This document shows positions 52,372 through 61,821 of a DNA stretch of 64,000 nucleotides, piece after piece. The notes under the pieces are model-generated. The model searched no databases and was not told where the DNA came from. It saw only the letters and a list, made by a program, of their open reading frames with translations. Origin of the DNA: Deinococcus aquiradiocola (GTDB lineage Bacteria > Deinococcota > Deinococci > Deinococcales > Deinococcaceae); the NCBI RefSeq assembly GCF_014646915.1, contig NZ_BMOE01000014.1, positions 26,978-90,977 of the forward strand, given 5' to 3'. Position numbers and translations under genes: made by a program. Position 1 is the stretch's first letter. Every line of letters begins with the position of its first letter.

Positions 52372-54914
52372 CAGCCGGTCTGCCGGGTGCTGGGGGCTTT
52401 CAGGTTGCGGTTGAGGACCGCAGGCTGCGTCATGAGGTTGCGGTCCTCGCTGCCGATCAGGCCGATGCTGAGGGCGACGTCGAGGGCGCGGACGCTGAGT
52501 CGGGCACCGGTGGCCCCCAGCCATTCCGGGCCGGTCAGCTGGTGCTCCATCCAGTGGCCGAGGTCCACGCCGTCCTGCGGGGTGCAGCGCAGGCCGTCTT
52601 CCTGGTAGGGGTGCGTGACGCCAGGGCTGAGGACGGTGGCGGCGCTGGCGTGGGCGGGGCTGGTGTGGATGGGCGTGAGGCGCAGCGCGAAGGCGGCCTG
52701 GCTGGGCAGGAGTTCTTCTCCGCGGCCGAACACGTCGAGGCGCCAGATGAGGCGCAGTGGCGCGGTGAGCGCCTCGGTCCAGGTGAGGGTGAGGGTGAGC
52801 GTCTGGGGGTGGCCGTAGCGGCCGTCGCTCATGACGTTCAGCCAGCCGTCCTCGAGAGCGACGGTGTAGCCCTGGTGAGAGCGGGCCTGCTGTTCCGGCA
52901 CGGCGAGCCGCGGGGGTTCGCTGACGGTGCGCAGGGCGGGCCGGGCAGTCTTGCTGACGGTGCGGCGCAGAGGGCTGTCGTGCGGGAGGCGCGCGTTGTG
53001 GCGGGCGAGGAGTTCGGCGGCCTGTTCGGTCAGTCCGGCGCGGTCGGCGTAGTAGGAGGCGAGGCCCGGTTCGTGGTCCGCGAGGACCAGGGCGAGTCGG
53101 CGGCGCACGTCCTGCCGGATGAGCTGTGGGAGCTGTCCGGCGAGCGTGACGCGCAGCGCTTCCTGCCGGAACATGTACTGCGTGCCGGTGTCGGGCGCGA
53201 CGCGGACGGGCGTGAGGTACGGGAGGTGCAGGCCCAGGCCGGGGTCCGTTTCGAGCAGGATCTGCCGTTCGAGGGCGTCGCACAGCACGCGGTCCACTTC
53301 GCGCTGCTCGCTGATCCCGAGGACGGCGCGGGCGGTGCGGCGGTCGAAGGTCCCGTTGATGACGCTCAGGCGGCTCATGGCGTCGCGCAGGTCGTCGCTC
53401 CACCCTTCGGGTTCGCTGCGGAGCGTGTCGCGCACGGCCTGCGGGAGGGTGGTGCTGCCGAGGTCCACGCCGCCCAGGTCGGCTGCGCCGAGCGTACCGG
53501 TGTCGGGCAGGGCCTTGAAGAGGCTCAGGAGGTGCAGGGGGTTGCCTTCGCTGCGCTGCACGAGGCGTGACGCGAGCGGCTGGAGGCGCTGCGCCTCCTC
53601 TTCGGGGTAGCGTTCATGCAGGGCGGCCTGGACGGCACCGAGCGTGACGGGCGGCAGATGGACACTGCGGACGCCGGGCAGGCGGCGCATGAGGGTGCGC
53701 GTGACCGGCTGCCGGTCCGGTTCCTCGCGGCTGAGCAGCAGGTACAGGCGGGCCGTGTCGCTCGGCATCTGACGCACGAGTTCGAGCAGGGCGGGCAGTT
53801 CGGCGGGCGCGGCGTGCACCTCCTCGATGAGGAGCAGCAGGGGCCGCTCGATCTGCGCGAGGGCCACGGCGACCTTGACCATGTCTTCTTCGAGCGCGCC
53901 GGGCTGCAGCAGCACCTGCCGCAGAATGGCGCTCTGGTCCGGTCCGGCGAGGCGCAGCAGGGCCTGCGCGAGCGCGGCGAGGAGCAGGCGGCCGGAGCGA
54001 GCGGCGGCGAGATGCACCACCTGCCAGTCGGGGGCGGCGCTCTGCGCGAGGCGTTCGGCGAGGTACGTCTTGCCGCTGCCGGGCGGGCCGTGCAGCAGCA
54101 CGAACGCGGCGCCACCTGCCATGAACAGGTCCCGCAGGGCGCTCTCCTCGGCAGGACGCGTGAAGTGCAGGGGCGTGGCTGGAGCCGTGCCCGCGGCGGG
54201 CCGGGCGGGCGTGTCCGGGCGGCCCGCCACCGGCCGCTGGGCGGGCCGCACCATGGACGGCTGGGCCTGGGGAGCGTGTGCGGCAAGGACGGGAGCCGTG
54301 CCGCCAGGCACGGCATGGTCCGGCACGGCACGCACGAGGGGCCGCGCCTCGCTGATCAGGGTCTCGGTGAGCAGCTCGGCGGGGTCGGTGAAGCCGACCG
54401 CTTCGGCGCGCGACGAGATGAGACGCGTCGCCCACTCCTGCCCGGAGCGCGCGTAGTGCGCGTACACGCGCGCCAGGGTACTCTCCACCTGCTCGCACAG
54501 CATCCAGCGCTGCTGCTCCACCCACACCTGGAAGGCGGTGCTGCCCAGGTCCTCCAGGCCGCACAGCGGCAGGCCCCGCAGGGTGGAGAGCCAGGTGGAC
54601 AGTTCCGTCTGGGTCATCTCCTGTTCCTGCGCGGCCTGCCACGTGCCGATGTCGGTGCCGATGCTCTCCAGGTACAGCAGCTGACGGCTGGCCGGGAAGA
54701 TGTTCAGACCAGCCGAGCGGATGCGGGCCAGTTCGACGCGCAGGTTGGTACGCGCCTCGGCGGTGTTCCAGAGCAGGTCCGCGAGGCGTTCACGGTGCTG
54801 CGGGAGCTTCTCGGCGGCCAGGTAGGCGATGAGGGCGACGGCCTTGGCCGACAGGGGGACCGGCTGGCCGTTCTGAGTGACGTGCGCATGACCCAACAGA
54901 TGAACGGTGAGCAC
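52371..54914 (-). CDS. SARP-like transcriptional regulator with ATPase domain (847 aa)
   Basis: Probable DNA-binding activator. An N-terminal winged helix (about 1-90: LTVHLLGHAHVTQNGQPVPL, LADLLWNTAEARTNLRVELA) and BTAD-like helical region (to about 190) resemble SARP/AfsR proteins. An AAA/STAND ATPase follows, with Walker A LLHGPPGSGKTY (about 273-284) and Walker B-like PLLLLIEEVHA. The last 190 residues are beta-rich, not the TPR or WD repeats common in this class. The GTG at 54914 has a perfect GGAGGT 6 bases upstream. It is divergent from UDP-glucose dehydrogenase across 500 bases. Confidence 0.82.
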   Translation of the reverse strand: MLTVHLLGHAHVTQNGQPVPLSAKAVALIAYLAAEKLPQHRERLADLLWNTAEARTNLRVELARIRSAGLNIFPASRQLLYLESIGTDIGTWQAAQEQEMTQTELSTWLSTLRGLPLCGLEDLGSTAFQVWVEQQRWMLCEQVESTLARVYAHYARSGQEWATRLISSRAEAVGFTDPAELLTETLISEARPLVRAVPDHAVPGGTAPVLAAHAPQAQPSMVRPAQRPVAGRPDTPARPAAGTAPATPLHFTRPAEESALRDLFMAGGAAFVLLHGPPGSGKTYLAERLAQSAAPDWQVVHLAAARSGRLLLAALAQALLRLAGPDQSAILRQVLLQPGALEEDMVKVAVALAQIERPLLLLIEEVHAAPAELPALLELVRQMPSDTARLYLLLSREEPDRQPVTRTLMRRLPGVRSVHLPPVTLGAVQAALHERYPEEEAQRLQPLASRLVQRSEGNPLHLLSLFKALPDTGTLGAADLGGVDLGSTTLPQAVRDTLRSEPEGWSDDLRDAMSRLSVINGTFDRRTARAVLGISEQREVDRVLCDALERQILLETDPGLGLHLPYLTPVRVAPDTGTQYMFRQEALRVTLAGQLPQLIRQDVRRRLALVLADHEPGLASYYADRAGLTEQAAELLARHNARLPHDSPLRRTVSKTARPALRTVSEPPRLAVPEQQARSHQGYTVALEDGWLNVMSDGRYGHPQTLTLTLTWTEALTAPLRLIWRLDVFGRGEELLPSQAAFALRLTPIHTSPAHASAATVLSPGVTHPYQEDGLRCTPQDGVDLGHWMEHQLTGPEWLGATGARLSVRALDVALSIGLIGSEDRNLMTQPAVLNRNLKAPSTRQTG

Positions 54915-55415
54915 CGGGGGACCTCCAACAAGACACCAATAAGAACGAAAGGCGTACAACAACGGGAGCGATGATAGATGTAATGGTGACTGCCTGAGTC
55001 TGCAGATGACCGAGACGCCAGGAGCGACGAACCCTTCGGGAATGACGACAGAGAGGGAGAGTCCGAATTACAGCCATGATAAAGCAATGGGAACCGTGCC
55101 GCTGAGAATCACATTGCAATCTCATCTGCGTTCATTCCCGTGAATCGCTCGCCCCGACGCTGTCCACGACACCTTCACGCCGTGGTCCCTGCGGGGCGCC
55201 CGGCCGTCCGTCCGGACCACGTGCCCGGCCGGGGCCCGTAGATTTACCTTTCGTTTGCGCTCTCTGGCCTATGTTCGGAAGCAGCGGGAAGGTGAGACAC
55301 AGCAGGTGCGCGAACGACACCGGCCGGGGGGCCGAAAACCGCACCTGAATTCCGTCCGTACGTGAGAACGGTCCTCTGCGAGCCGGTTCCCGCGCGGATT
55401 TGACAGGGGGATGCA
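54915..55415. promoter_or_regulatory. 500-bp divergent region between SARP-like gene and ugd
   Basis: No gene is supported here. Its left half (54930-55140) is markedly less GC-rich than the surrounding DNA and contains TCTATCAT-type -10 candidates for the minus strand; TATGTT at 55267-55272 is a candidate for ugd with a poor -35. Length and composition suggest complex regulation of the two divergent genes. No known RNA was recognised. Confidence 0.4.
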
Positions 55416-56873
55416 ATGGCACAGTCGGGATCGCTCAACGTGACAGTCGTGGGAACAGGGTATGTGGGACTGGGTACGGCCGTCATGCTGGCCTACCTGG
55501 GCCATTCGGTCACCGGTCTGGATATCGATCAGGAGAAGGTGGACATGCTCTCCCGAGGCGAACTGCCGATCTACGAGCCGGGCCTGGACCGGATGCTGAT
55601 CGAGAGTCGCGAACGCATCCACTGGACGACCGACTACGGGTCGGCCATCCCACAGGCGGACGTCATCTTCATCTGCGTCGGCACGCCGTCCAACGTGGAC
55701 GGTTCGCCCAACCTGCGGTACGTGTCCCAGGCCGCGCAGAGCGTCGCCGAGAACCTGAACGGCAAGACGCAGGTGATCGTGAACAAGAGCACCGTGCCGG
55801 TCGGGACGGGCGACTGGGTGACGCGCATCATCGAGGATCACGCGCGCTCGTATCACGCCAACCGCTACCTGGTGGTCAGCAATCCGGAGTTCCTTCGCGA
55901 GGGCACGGCCCTGTTCGACAGCCTGTACCCGGACCGGATCGTGCTCGGCAGCGACAATCAGGAAGGCATCGACCGCATGCGCGCCCTGTACGCGCCGCTG
56001 CTGGAGCAGGATTTCGAGGCGCCCGCGTACGTGCCGCGTCCCGCGGGGTACGTGCGCCCTGAACTGATCACGACGGCCCTCAGCAGCGCCGAGATGATCA
56101 AGTACGCCGCGAACGCCTTCCTGGCCCTCAAGATCAGCTTCGCGAACGAGATCGCGGGCCTGTGCGAGCGGGTCGGAGCGGACATCAGCGAGGTCACGCG
56201 CGGCATCGGCAGTGACCAGCGGATCGGGCCGCGCTTCCTGTCGGCCGGGGCCGGTTGGGGCGGAAGCTGCTTCGGAAAGGATACGGCGGCCCTCATCAGC
56301 ACCGGGCAGGAGTACGGGTACACCATGCCGATCCTGCAGGCCACCATCGACGTCAACACCCGGCAGCGTTCCCTGATCATCACGAAACTGCAGGGCCACC
56401 TGCACCGCCTGAAAGGCAAGCGGGTCGCGGTGCTCGGCATGGCGTACAAGCCGAACACGGACGACCTGCGAGACGCGCCCGCCCACGACACGATCGCCCG
56501 CCTGAATGAGCTGGGCGCGACCGTGGTGGCGCACGACCCGATCGCCATGCCGCGCGCCCGGCGCGAGTGGACGCACCTGCGGTATCAGGAGGCGGGCAGC
56601 GTCGAGGACGCCCTGCGTGGCGCGGACGCGGTCATCATCACCACCGAGTGGGAAGAGTACTGCCGTCTGGACTGGGACCGTGCGCTGCAGGGCATGCGGC
56701 AGCGCCTCGTGATCGACACCCGTAACATCCTCACGCGCAGGCCAGAGGGCGTCACGCTCGAACAGATCGGGAAGCGGCAGCCCACGCCGGTCGTCCCGCA
56801 GTTCGACGGAGTCGCCTTCGAGGACGGCGTGGTGGTCGCCGCACCTCGCAACGACACCCTGCCACTCGCGTAG
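55416..56873 (+). CDS. ugd: UDP-glucose 6-dehydrogenase
   Basis: Oxidises UDP-glucose to UDP-glucuronate for polysaccharide synthesis. The 485 aa product has the NAD-binding VVGTGYVGLGTAVMLAYLG, NKSTVPVGTGDWVT, the catalytic Cys285 in GWGGSCFGKDTAAL, and AYKPNTDDLRDAPAHD in the C-terminal domain. It is longer than the 430-450 aa norm because of the C-terminal tail after about 450. CAGGGGGATGCA precedes the ATG. No glycosyltransferases are adjacent; the SARP-like regulator is divergent. Confidence 0.93.
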   Translation: MAQSGSLNVTVVGTGYVGLGTAVMLAYLGHSVTGLDIDQEKVDMLSRGELPIYEPGLDRMLIESRERIHWTTDYGSAIPQADVIFICVGTPSNVDGSPNLRYVSQAAQSVAENLNGKTQVIVNKSTVPVGTGDWVTRIIEDHARSYHANRYLVVSNPEFLREGTALFDSLYPDRIVLGSDNQEGIDRMRALYAPLLEQDFEAPAYVPRPAGYVRPELITTALSSAEMIKYAANAFLALKISFANEIAGLCERVGADISEVTRGIGSDQRIGPRFLSAGAGWGGSCFGKDTAALISTGQEYGYTMPILQATIDVNTRQRSLIITKLQGHLHRLKGKRVAVLGMAYKPNTDDLRDAPAHDTIARLNELGATVVAHDPIAMPRARREWTHLRYQEAGSVEDALRGADAVIITTEWEEYCRLDWDRALQGMRQRLVIDTRNILTRRPEGVTLEQIGKRQPTPVVPQFDGVAFEDGVVVAAPRNDTLPLA

Positions 56874-57003
56874 GCCGGAGCGCGTTTCCCTGCTTTTACC
56901 TCCTTGAAACGGTGGTTGCGTCTCGCGTCCTGCCCCCGTTCGGGGGTGGGGCGCCGCCTCGTTTGTGGCGCGGGCGGGGGCGGGGGTTTGTTAGCCTGAA
57001 CGG

Positions 57004-58074
57004 ATGACGCCCGCGCACGATCCAGAACTGCTGGCCCTGCTGACACTGCGATTCACGCCGGGCCTCGGGCCACGCCGGGTGGAGGCCCTCCGGCGGCACT
57101 GCGGGTCGGCGTCGGCGGTCCTCGCGGCGCCGGTGACGGACCTGCGGGAGGTGCCGGGCCTCGACCGGAAATCGCTGGCGGCCATCGGGACGCCGGAACC
57201 GCAGCGGCGGGCGCTGCAGGAGGTGCGGAGTGCGGCGGCGTTCGGCGCGACGCTGCTCGGCCGGGGCCTGGAGGGGTACCCGGGGGCACTGGAGGCGCTG
57301 GACGATCCGCCCACGGTCCTGTGGGTGCGCGGCACGCTGCCGCCGCTGGAGGTGGTGCCGCGCGCGATCGGGGTGGTGGGGACGCGCAAGGCGAGCACAT
57401 ACGCCCTGAATCTCGCGGCGCGCGTGAGTGCGGACCTGGCGCGGGCGGACGTGGTGGTGGTGTCGGGTCTGGCGCGCGGGATCGACACGGCGTCGCACCG
57501 GGCGGCGGTGGACGCGGGCGGCGTGAGTGTCGGCATCCTGGGGAGCGGGCTGGATCAGCTGTACCCGCCGGAGAACCGGGAGCTGGCGGCGCGGCTGGTG
57601 GTGCTGAGCGAGTACCCGCTGGGGACGCGGCCCGCCGCGCATAACTTCCCGATGCGCAACCGGCTGATCGCGGCGCTGAGTGCCGGGAGCCTGATCGTGG
57701 AGGGCGAGCCGACGAGTGGCGCGATGATCACGGCGACGCACGCGCTGGAGTGCGGGCGGACGGTGTTCGCGGTGCCGGGCCGCGCGACGGACCCGCTCGC
57801 GAGTGGCCCGCACCGTCTGCTGCGGGACGGGGCGGTGCTGACGGAGTCGGCGGAGGACATCCTGCAGGAGCTCGGCTGGGCGGGCGCACCGGTCGGCGTG
57901 CCGGATCTGTCGCCGGAGCAGGAGCGGGTGTGGACGCTGCTGGCAGAACCGGCGACGCTGGATGACCTGCACGCGCGCTGCGGTCTGCGGCTGGACGAGC
58001 TGCAGATGACGCTGATGATGCTTCAGCTGGGCGGGCACGTGGACGACGTGGGGGGCCGGTACCTGCGCCGCTGA
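57004..58074 (+). CDS. dprA: DNA-processing protein DprA
   Basis: Loads RecA on incoming single-stranded DNA during natural transformation. The 356 aa protein has an N-terminal helix-hairpin-helix-like region ([20 protein letters not shown]), the Rossmann domain ([60 protein letters not shown]), and a C-terminal winged domain (about 295-356). TAGCCT (56992-56997) lies 6 bases before the ATG; leaderless. Confidence 0.95.
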   Translation: MTPAHDPELLALLTLRFTPGLGPRRVEALRRHCGSASAVLAAPVTDLREVPGLDRKSLAAIGTPEPQRRALQEVRSAAAFGATLLGRGLEGYPGALEALDDPPTVLWVRGTLPPLEVVPRAIGVVGTRKASTYALNLAARVSADLARADVVVVSGLARGIDTASHRAAVDAGGVSVGILGSGLDQLYPPENRELAARLVVLSEYPLGTRPAAHNFPMRNRLIAALSAGSLIVEGEPTSGAMITATHALECGRTVFAVPGRATDPLASGPHRLLRDGAVLTESAEDILQELGWAGAPVGVPDLSPEQERVWTLLAEPATLDDLHARCGLRLDELQMTLMMLQLGGHVDDVGGRYLRR

Positions 58075-58124
58075 GGCGCGGGCAGGCGGGAGCGTCAGTG
58101 GTTGTTCACCGGCGGGCGTGCGGG

Positions 58125-58424
58125 TCAGGCGAGGTGTTCGGGCGTGAAGTCCTTCTCGATGCGCAGGCGCAGGTCGCCGCCGAACGCTTCGAGGCTCACG
58201 CCTTCCTGCAGGGGGTCGAGGAGCGTGGCGAGGTCGTCGGCGAGGCCCACCGTCAGGTCGCTGCCGTCGGCGGTGACGCCGTGCCGGGCGGGGTCGAGGC
58301 GCAGGCCCCAGCCGCCGCCGGGCCAGCTGAGGCGCTGCTCAAGCGGCTGGCGACGCAGCAGCATGTCGGTTTCGAGGTCGTCGAGGCGCACGCGGATGCT
58401 GCGGCCCGTGAATCGGATCTTCAT
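58125..58424 (-). CDS. DUF7009-like small protein (99 aa)
   Basis: Starts MKIRFTGRSIRVRLDDLETD and ends IEKDFTPEHLA, a pattern I associate with DUF7009 family proteins; function unknown. It is soluble, acidic and beta-rich, without a signal peptide. TACACT (58436-58431 on the minus strand) lies 6 bases before the ATG; leaderless. It is convergent with dprA. Confidence 0.7.
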   Translation of the reverse strand: MKIRFTGRSIRVRLDDLETDMLLRRQPLEQRLSWPGGGWGLRLDPARHGVTADGSDLTVGLADDLATLLDPLQEGVSLEAFGGDLRLRIEKDFTPEHLA

Positions 58425-58560
58425 GCCTGGAGTGTAGTCCAGGGTACGGGCGGCGGGTGGCGGGCCGGGTGTCTGAAGTTCCGCTTAACGTACGCTCTCA
58501 CCGGCGGGGCGGGACGTGCCTTAGGCTGAGTGGAGTCCCATTCAAAACCGGAGGTTTCAC

Positions 58561-59004
58561 ATGAAGAAGCTGCTTTCGCTCCCCTTCCTCGGCCTGCTCG
58601 CTCTGGCGTCCTGCAATCAGGTCGTGACGGGAGACAGCAAGGCCTACATGTTCACGGCACAGACACAGGTCGGGTACAGCACGCAGGCGGGCACGGCGAC
58701 GCGCCTGTCCCTCAGCACCGGCGACACGGCCACCACCCTGAACGCGACGGGCCTGAAGCCCAGCACGGCGTACGTGGCGCACTATCACGCGGCAGGCGCG
58801 GACACCAGCAAAGGCGTGTGCGCTTCGAACGGGAGCATCGTGGACGGTATGATCGGCGGGATGACCTTCAACAGCGACGCGAACGGCGCGCTGACCATCA
58901 AGGGGCTGAACACCACGTCGGCTCTCGCGACCGCGAAGTACATCAACATCCACGAGGCGGCGGCGCTGGCCGTGGTGCCGCTCTGCGCGGACCTGACCAA
59001 GTAA
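58561..59004 (+). CDS. CHRD/SOD-like lipoprotein (147 aa)
   Basis: Small envelope lipoprotein (lipobox ALASC, Cys18). The mature part has a beta-sandwich pattern: TTLNATGLKPSTAYVAHYHA, GMTFNSDANGALTIKGLN and AKYINIHEAAALAVVPLC. This resembles CHRD or Cu/Zn-superoxide-dismutase folds, with histidines at HYH and NIHE and two cysteines that could pair (GVCASN, PLCADL). The copper-ligand set of SodC is incomplete, so enzymatic activity is doubtful. GGAGGTTTCAC precedes the ATG. Confidence 0.65.
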   Translation: MKKLLSLPFLGLLALASCNQVVTGDSKAYMFTAQTQVGYSTQAGTATRLSLSTGDTATTLNATGLKPSTAYVAHYHAAGADTSKGVCASNGSIVDGMIGGMTFNSDANGALTIKGLNTTSALATAKYINIHEAAALAVVPLCADLTK

Positions 59005-59028
59005 CCCGGGCCCGTGAGGGCCGACAGG

Positions 59029-59068
59029 AGCGGTGGCCGCAGAAGATCGTTCTGCGGCCACCGCTTTT
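59029..59068 (+). terminator. Rho-independent terminator after the CHRD-like gene
   Basis: A perfect 16-bp stem (AGCGGTGGCCGCAGAA and its complement) with a 5-base loop GATCG and TTT after it; the strongest terminator in the window. Confidence 0.88.
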
Positions 59069-59099
59069 GGATTGGTCGTGCGGTTGGAAAGGGTTCCGG

Positions 59100-59684
59100 T
59101 CAGGCGATCAGGCCGAGGGTGCGGGCGCGGCTGACGGCCTGCGTGCGGTCGCCAGCATCGAGCTTGGTGTACAGGCGCGCGAGGTGGTCCTTGATGGTGT
59201 CGGGGCTGACGCCGAGGCTGCGGGCGATCTCCTTGTTGCTGTACCCCTGCGCGAGCAACGGGAGCACGTCGGACTCGCGCGGCGTGAGGCGCGGCACGAC
59301 CACGTTCGGCAGGCGGTTGATCTCGGGGCGCGCCATGATCTCGCGCAGCTGCCGGGCGAGTTCCTCGGGCGGCGTTTCCTTGCTGAGGTAGCCGCGCGCG
59401 CCTGCGTCACGGGCGGCCTGCACGATGGCCGGTTCGGAGAAGGTCGTGATCAGCACGCTGAGGACCTGCGGGGCCTCGCGTTTCAGGCGGGCGCAGACCT
59501 CGATGCCGGTCAGGCCGGGCATCTTGACGTCGAGGAGGGCGGCGTCCGGCTGGTGGCGCAGGCAGGCGTCCAGGGCGGCCTGGCCGTCGCTGGCCTGCGC
59601 GAGCACCTCGAAGCCCTGGTCGCGGAGGGCGTAGCCCAGGCCCATCAGAAACAGCGGGTGGTCGTCGGCAATGACAAGTTTCAC
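59100..59684 (-). CDS. NarL/FixJ-type response regulator
   Basis: Two-component response regulator of 194 aa. The receiver has the acidic pair (VIADDHP), phospho-acceptor Asp52 (LLDVKMPG) and Lys in GYLSKE. The LuxR-type helix-turn-helix is at about 130-190 (LTPRESDVLPLLAQGYSNKEIA, SPDTIKDHLARLYTKL). Its ATG overlaps the stop of the kinase gene as ATGA, so the pair is co-translated. Confidence 0.93.
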   Translation of the reverse strand: MKLVIADDHPLFLMGLGYALRDQGFEVLAQASDGQAALDACLRHQPDAALLDVKMPGLTGIEVCARLKREAPQVLSVLITTFSEPAIVQAARDAGARGYLSKETPPEELARQLREIMARPEINRLPNVVVPRLTPRESDVLPLLAQGYSNKEIARSLGVSPDTIKDHLARLYTKLDAGDRTQAVSRARTLGLIA

Positions 59685-60826
59685 GGTTGAACCTCCAGTA
59701 CGGGGAGAGCGTTCGGCTCGGTCGGGGCGAGGGGTGCGGCGGGTGGGGCGGTGTCCGGCACGGGACCGGCGACGGCGGCTGGGGAAGGTCGGGTGAGGTG
59801 CACGGTCATGACGCTCCAGGACGTCTCGCGGTGGAAGTGCAGGTGGCCGCCGTGCGCTTCGGCGATGCGGCGCACGATGTACAGGCCAAGTCCGGCGGTC
59901 CCGGCCGTGTACTTCTGACCGGCGATCTCGACGGGTTGCGCGTTGAAGGGCTGCGCGAGGCTCTCGATGCTGCTGCCCTCGGCGAGGCCGGGGCCGTCGT
60001 CGCGGACCTCCAGGCCCTCCGGCGTGACGCGCAGTTCCACGTGGCTGTGGGCGTAGCGCAGGGCGTTGTCGGTGAGGTTCGCGGCGGCGCGTTCCAGCAC
60101 GGCGGCGTCCACCACCGCTTCGCCTTCGCCACTGACCGTGAGGCGAACGCCGGGCCGGTCGCGTCCCTGGATGGCGCGGGCCGCGACGCGTTCCAGCAGG
60201 GCGCGCAGGTCGGTGGGGGCGGGCGTGAGGGTCACGTCCTCACGCTCGAAGCGGTGTGCGTCGGCCATCTGCTGCACGAGGCCCAGCAGGCGGGCGTTCT
60301 CGGCGAGCAGGTGCTCGCCGAGCGCCGTGCGTTCCGCGTCGGGGAGGGGGCGGCTGGAGAGCGTACGGATCAGGTGGCCGGTCGCGACGAGCGGCGTCTT
60401 GAGGTCGTGCACCAGCGTGGCCATGAACGCGCCGCGGCGTTCCTGCTCGGTGCCGAGTCGGCCGAGCAGACCGGAGAAGGCGCCGCGCAGGGCGATCACC
60501 TCGTCCGGGTCGGTTTCGCCTTTGCCGGTGGCGCCGGTGGGGCTGAACTCACCGCGCGCCAGTTCGCCGGTCAGGCGGCTGAGGGGCCGCAGGAGCGCGC
60601 CGGACAGCACCCAGCCCATCAGGGCGCTGAGCAGCGCGACCAGTGCGAGCCACACGCCCAGCGGGAGGGCGTCGCCGCCCACCAATCCCAGTTCGCGGCC
60701 CGCACCGAGCGTCAGGATGGCGTTGGGTGTGAAGGCCAGCAGGAAGATGACGAGCGTGAACTGGAAACGCAGGGTATTCAATCGACCTGGTCGCCGGTTG
60801 TGTGCTATATGCGGTCGCTCGTTCAT
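59681..60826 (-). CDS. Membrane sensor histidine kinase
   Basis: Partner kinase of the response regulator, 381 aa. Two membrane segments (about 19-36 and 46-68) enclose only a very short external loop, so sensing is probably within the membrane or cytoplasm. HAMP-like linker, HisKA with the phospho-His in LVHDLKTPLVAT (about residue 140), and HATPase_c motifs NLTDNALRYA, VRDDGPGL and GLGLYIVRRIAEAHGG. The HisKA class is more usual with OmpR regulators than with NarL types. TACACT (60840-60835) lies 8 bases before the chosen ATG; leaderless. Confidence 0.88.
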   Translation of the reverse strand: MNERPHIAHNRRPGRLNTLRFQFTLVIFLLAFTPNAILTLGAGRELGLVGGDALPLGVWLALVALLSALMGWVLSGALLRPLSRLTGELARGEFSPTGATGKGETDPDEVIALRGAFSGLLGRLGTEQERRGAFMATLVHDLKTPLVATGHLIRTLSSRPLPDAERTALGEHLLAENARLLGLVQQMADAHRFEREDVTLTPAPTDLRALLERVAARAIQGRDRPGVRLTVSGEGEAVVDAAVLERAAANLTDNALRYAHSHVELRVTPEGLEVRDDGPGLAEGSSIESLAQPFNAQPVEIAGQKYTAGTAGLGLYIVRRIAEAHGGHLHFHRETSWSVMTVHLTRPSPAAVAGPVPDTAPPAAPLAPTEPNALPVLEVQP

Positions 60827-61186
60827 CTGCTGCGAGTGTAGGGGGGAGGGTCTGACAGAACTCATACGGTCTTTCATCCGCAACTCTGAGCACCCTCACC
60901 GGAAGGAGGAGTTAGGTTTTTGTCGTCCCGCAGGGTATTTCTGGTGTTTCGGCAGGTCAAGAGCAGGATGTCCGAGGGCCGTGAATCTGTCCAGACGGAC
61001 ACCTGTGACCTTCATGTTCGGCCGCCATTCTCATGCACCGGGGAGTCTCAAGGTGACTCAAGCGACTGCTCATCCAGCCGTGACCCGGCCCACTATCCTG
61101 AACGCGTCTGTCAGTGCCGCCCGCCACGACCATCGGGGACGTGGCGTGACGCCCGGCCCAGGACTCAGGGGCAGACGGAGGTCCAC
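60827..61186. promoter_or_regulatory. Divergent region between the histidine kinase and EF-hand genes
   Basis: About 360 bases. TACACT at 60835-60840 (minus) serves the kinase. CTCATACGGTCTTTCA at about 60863-60878 resembles the left end of repeats A and B and may be a remnant. TATCCT near 61093 is a -10 candidate for the EF-hand gene, with a GCCACG/CGTGGC stem in its leader. No gene is supported. Confidence 0.35.
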
Positions 61187-61603
61187 ATGTTCAGCAACGA
61201 TCTGCATCAGAAAATGGTGGCCGGCGCCCGCGATCTCGACGGTGACGGCGTCATCAGCCCGCAGGAGGCCGCCGCGTACATTCAGGACTACATCCGGACC
61301 GCGCCCGCCGAAGAACGCACGCAGCTGCTGCAGGAGTACTTCTCCGGCCTGACGCCCGACCAGAAGTCCGCGCTCGGCACGGCCCTCGTGCAGAGCCCCG
61401 CGACGCCCGTCACGCAGGTGAACGCGCACGACGACCACGACCTGGTGCACGCGTACACGCAGAGCGCGCAGGCGCCCGCGCAGGACGGCCGCAGCCCGCT
61501 GGAGGCGGCGTTCGCGCAGGGCGGCGTGCTCGGCAATCCGCTCGTCAAGGCGGGCCTGGTGGGCCTGGCCGGCATCATCGGCAGTCGCCTGCTGCGTCAC
61601 TGA
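61187..61603 (+). CDS. EF-hand-containing small protein (138 aa)
   Basis: Residues 16-27 read DLDGDGVISPQE, a complete 12-residue EF-hand loop with ligands at positions 1, 3, 5 and 12. Helical flanks (NDLHQKMVAGAR; AAAYIQDYIR) complete one hand. The rest includes an HDDHD patch (about 81-85) and a hydrophobic C-terminal segment (GVLGNPLVKAGLVGLAGIIG, about 112-131) that could insert in the membrane. ACGGAGGTCCAC precedes the ATG. No family name recognised; a calcium-binding membrane-associated protein is inferred. Confidence 0.75.
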   Translation: MFSNDLHQKMVAGARDLDGDGVISPQEAAAYIQDYIRTAPAEERTQLLQEYFSGLTPDQKSALGTALVQSPATPVTQVNAHDDHDLVHAYTQSAQAPAQDGRSPLEAAFAQGGVLGNPLVKAGLVGLAGIIGSRLLRH

Positions 61604-61660
61604 TACGGATTCCGGCTGAATCCCGCAGCGTTCGCGGGTTCGGTCCGAAAGGGAGCACTC
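61604..61660. repeat. Palindromic intergenic repeat, related copy D
   Basis: Starts ATACGGATTCCGGCTGAATC directly at the stop codon of the EF-hand gene. It has an inner CCCGC/GCGGG hairpin like copy C. It shares the ATACGG start with copy B but is more diverged, and its right border is not clear. Confidence 0.45.
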
Positions 61661-61693
61661 CGTGTTCCGGCACCCAGACAAGGCTCTCCCCTG

Positions 61694-61728
61694 CCCCGCC
61701 CCGACCGTGCGTCCGGGCGGGGCGCCGT
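61694..61728 (+). terminator. Terminator hairpin before the M20 peptidase gene
   Basis: GCCCCGCCC pairs with GGGCGGGGC around 13 bases; GCCGTTT follows. Confidence 0.6.
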
Positions 61729-61821
61729 TTGGCCGAAAGGCGGCGCGGCACACCATCCGCAGGGCCGTGTGGCGGGCAGGGCGGGACCGCAGCGCCCTGG
61801 GGCGGCGCTACACTGTCCGGC

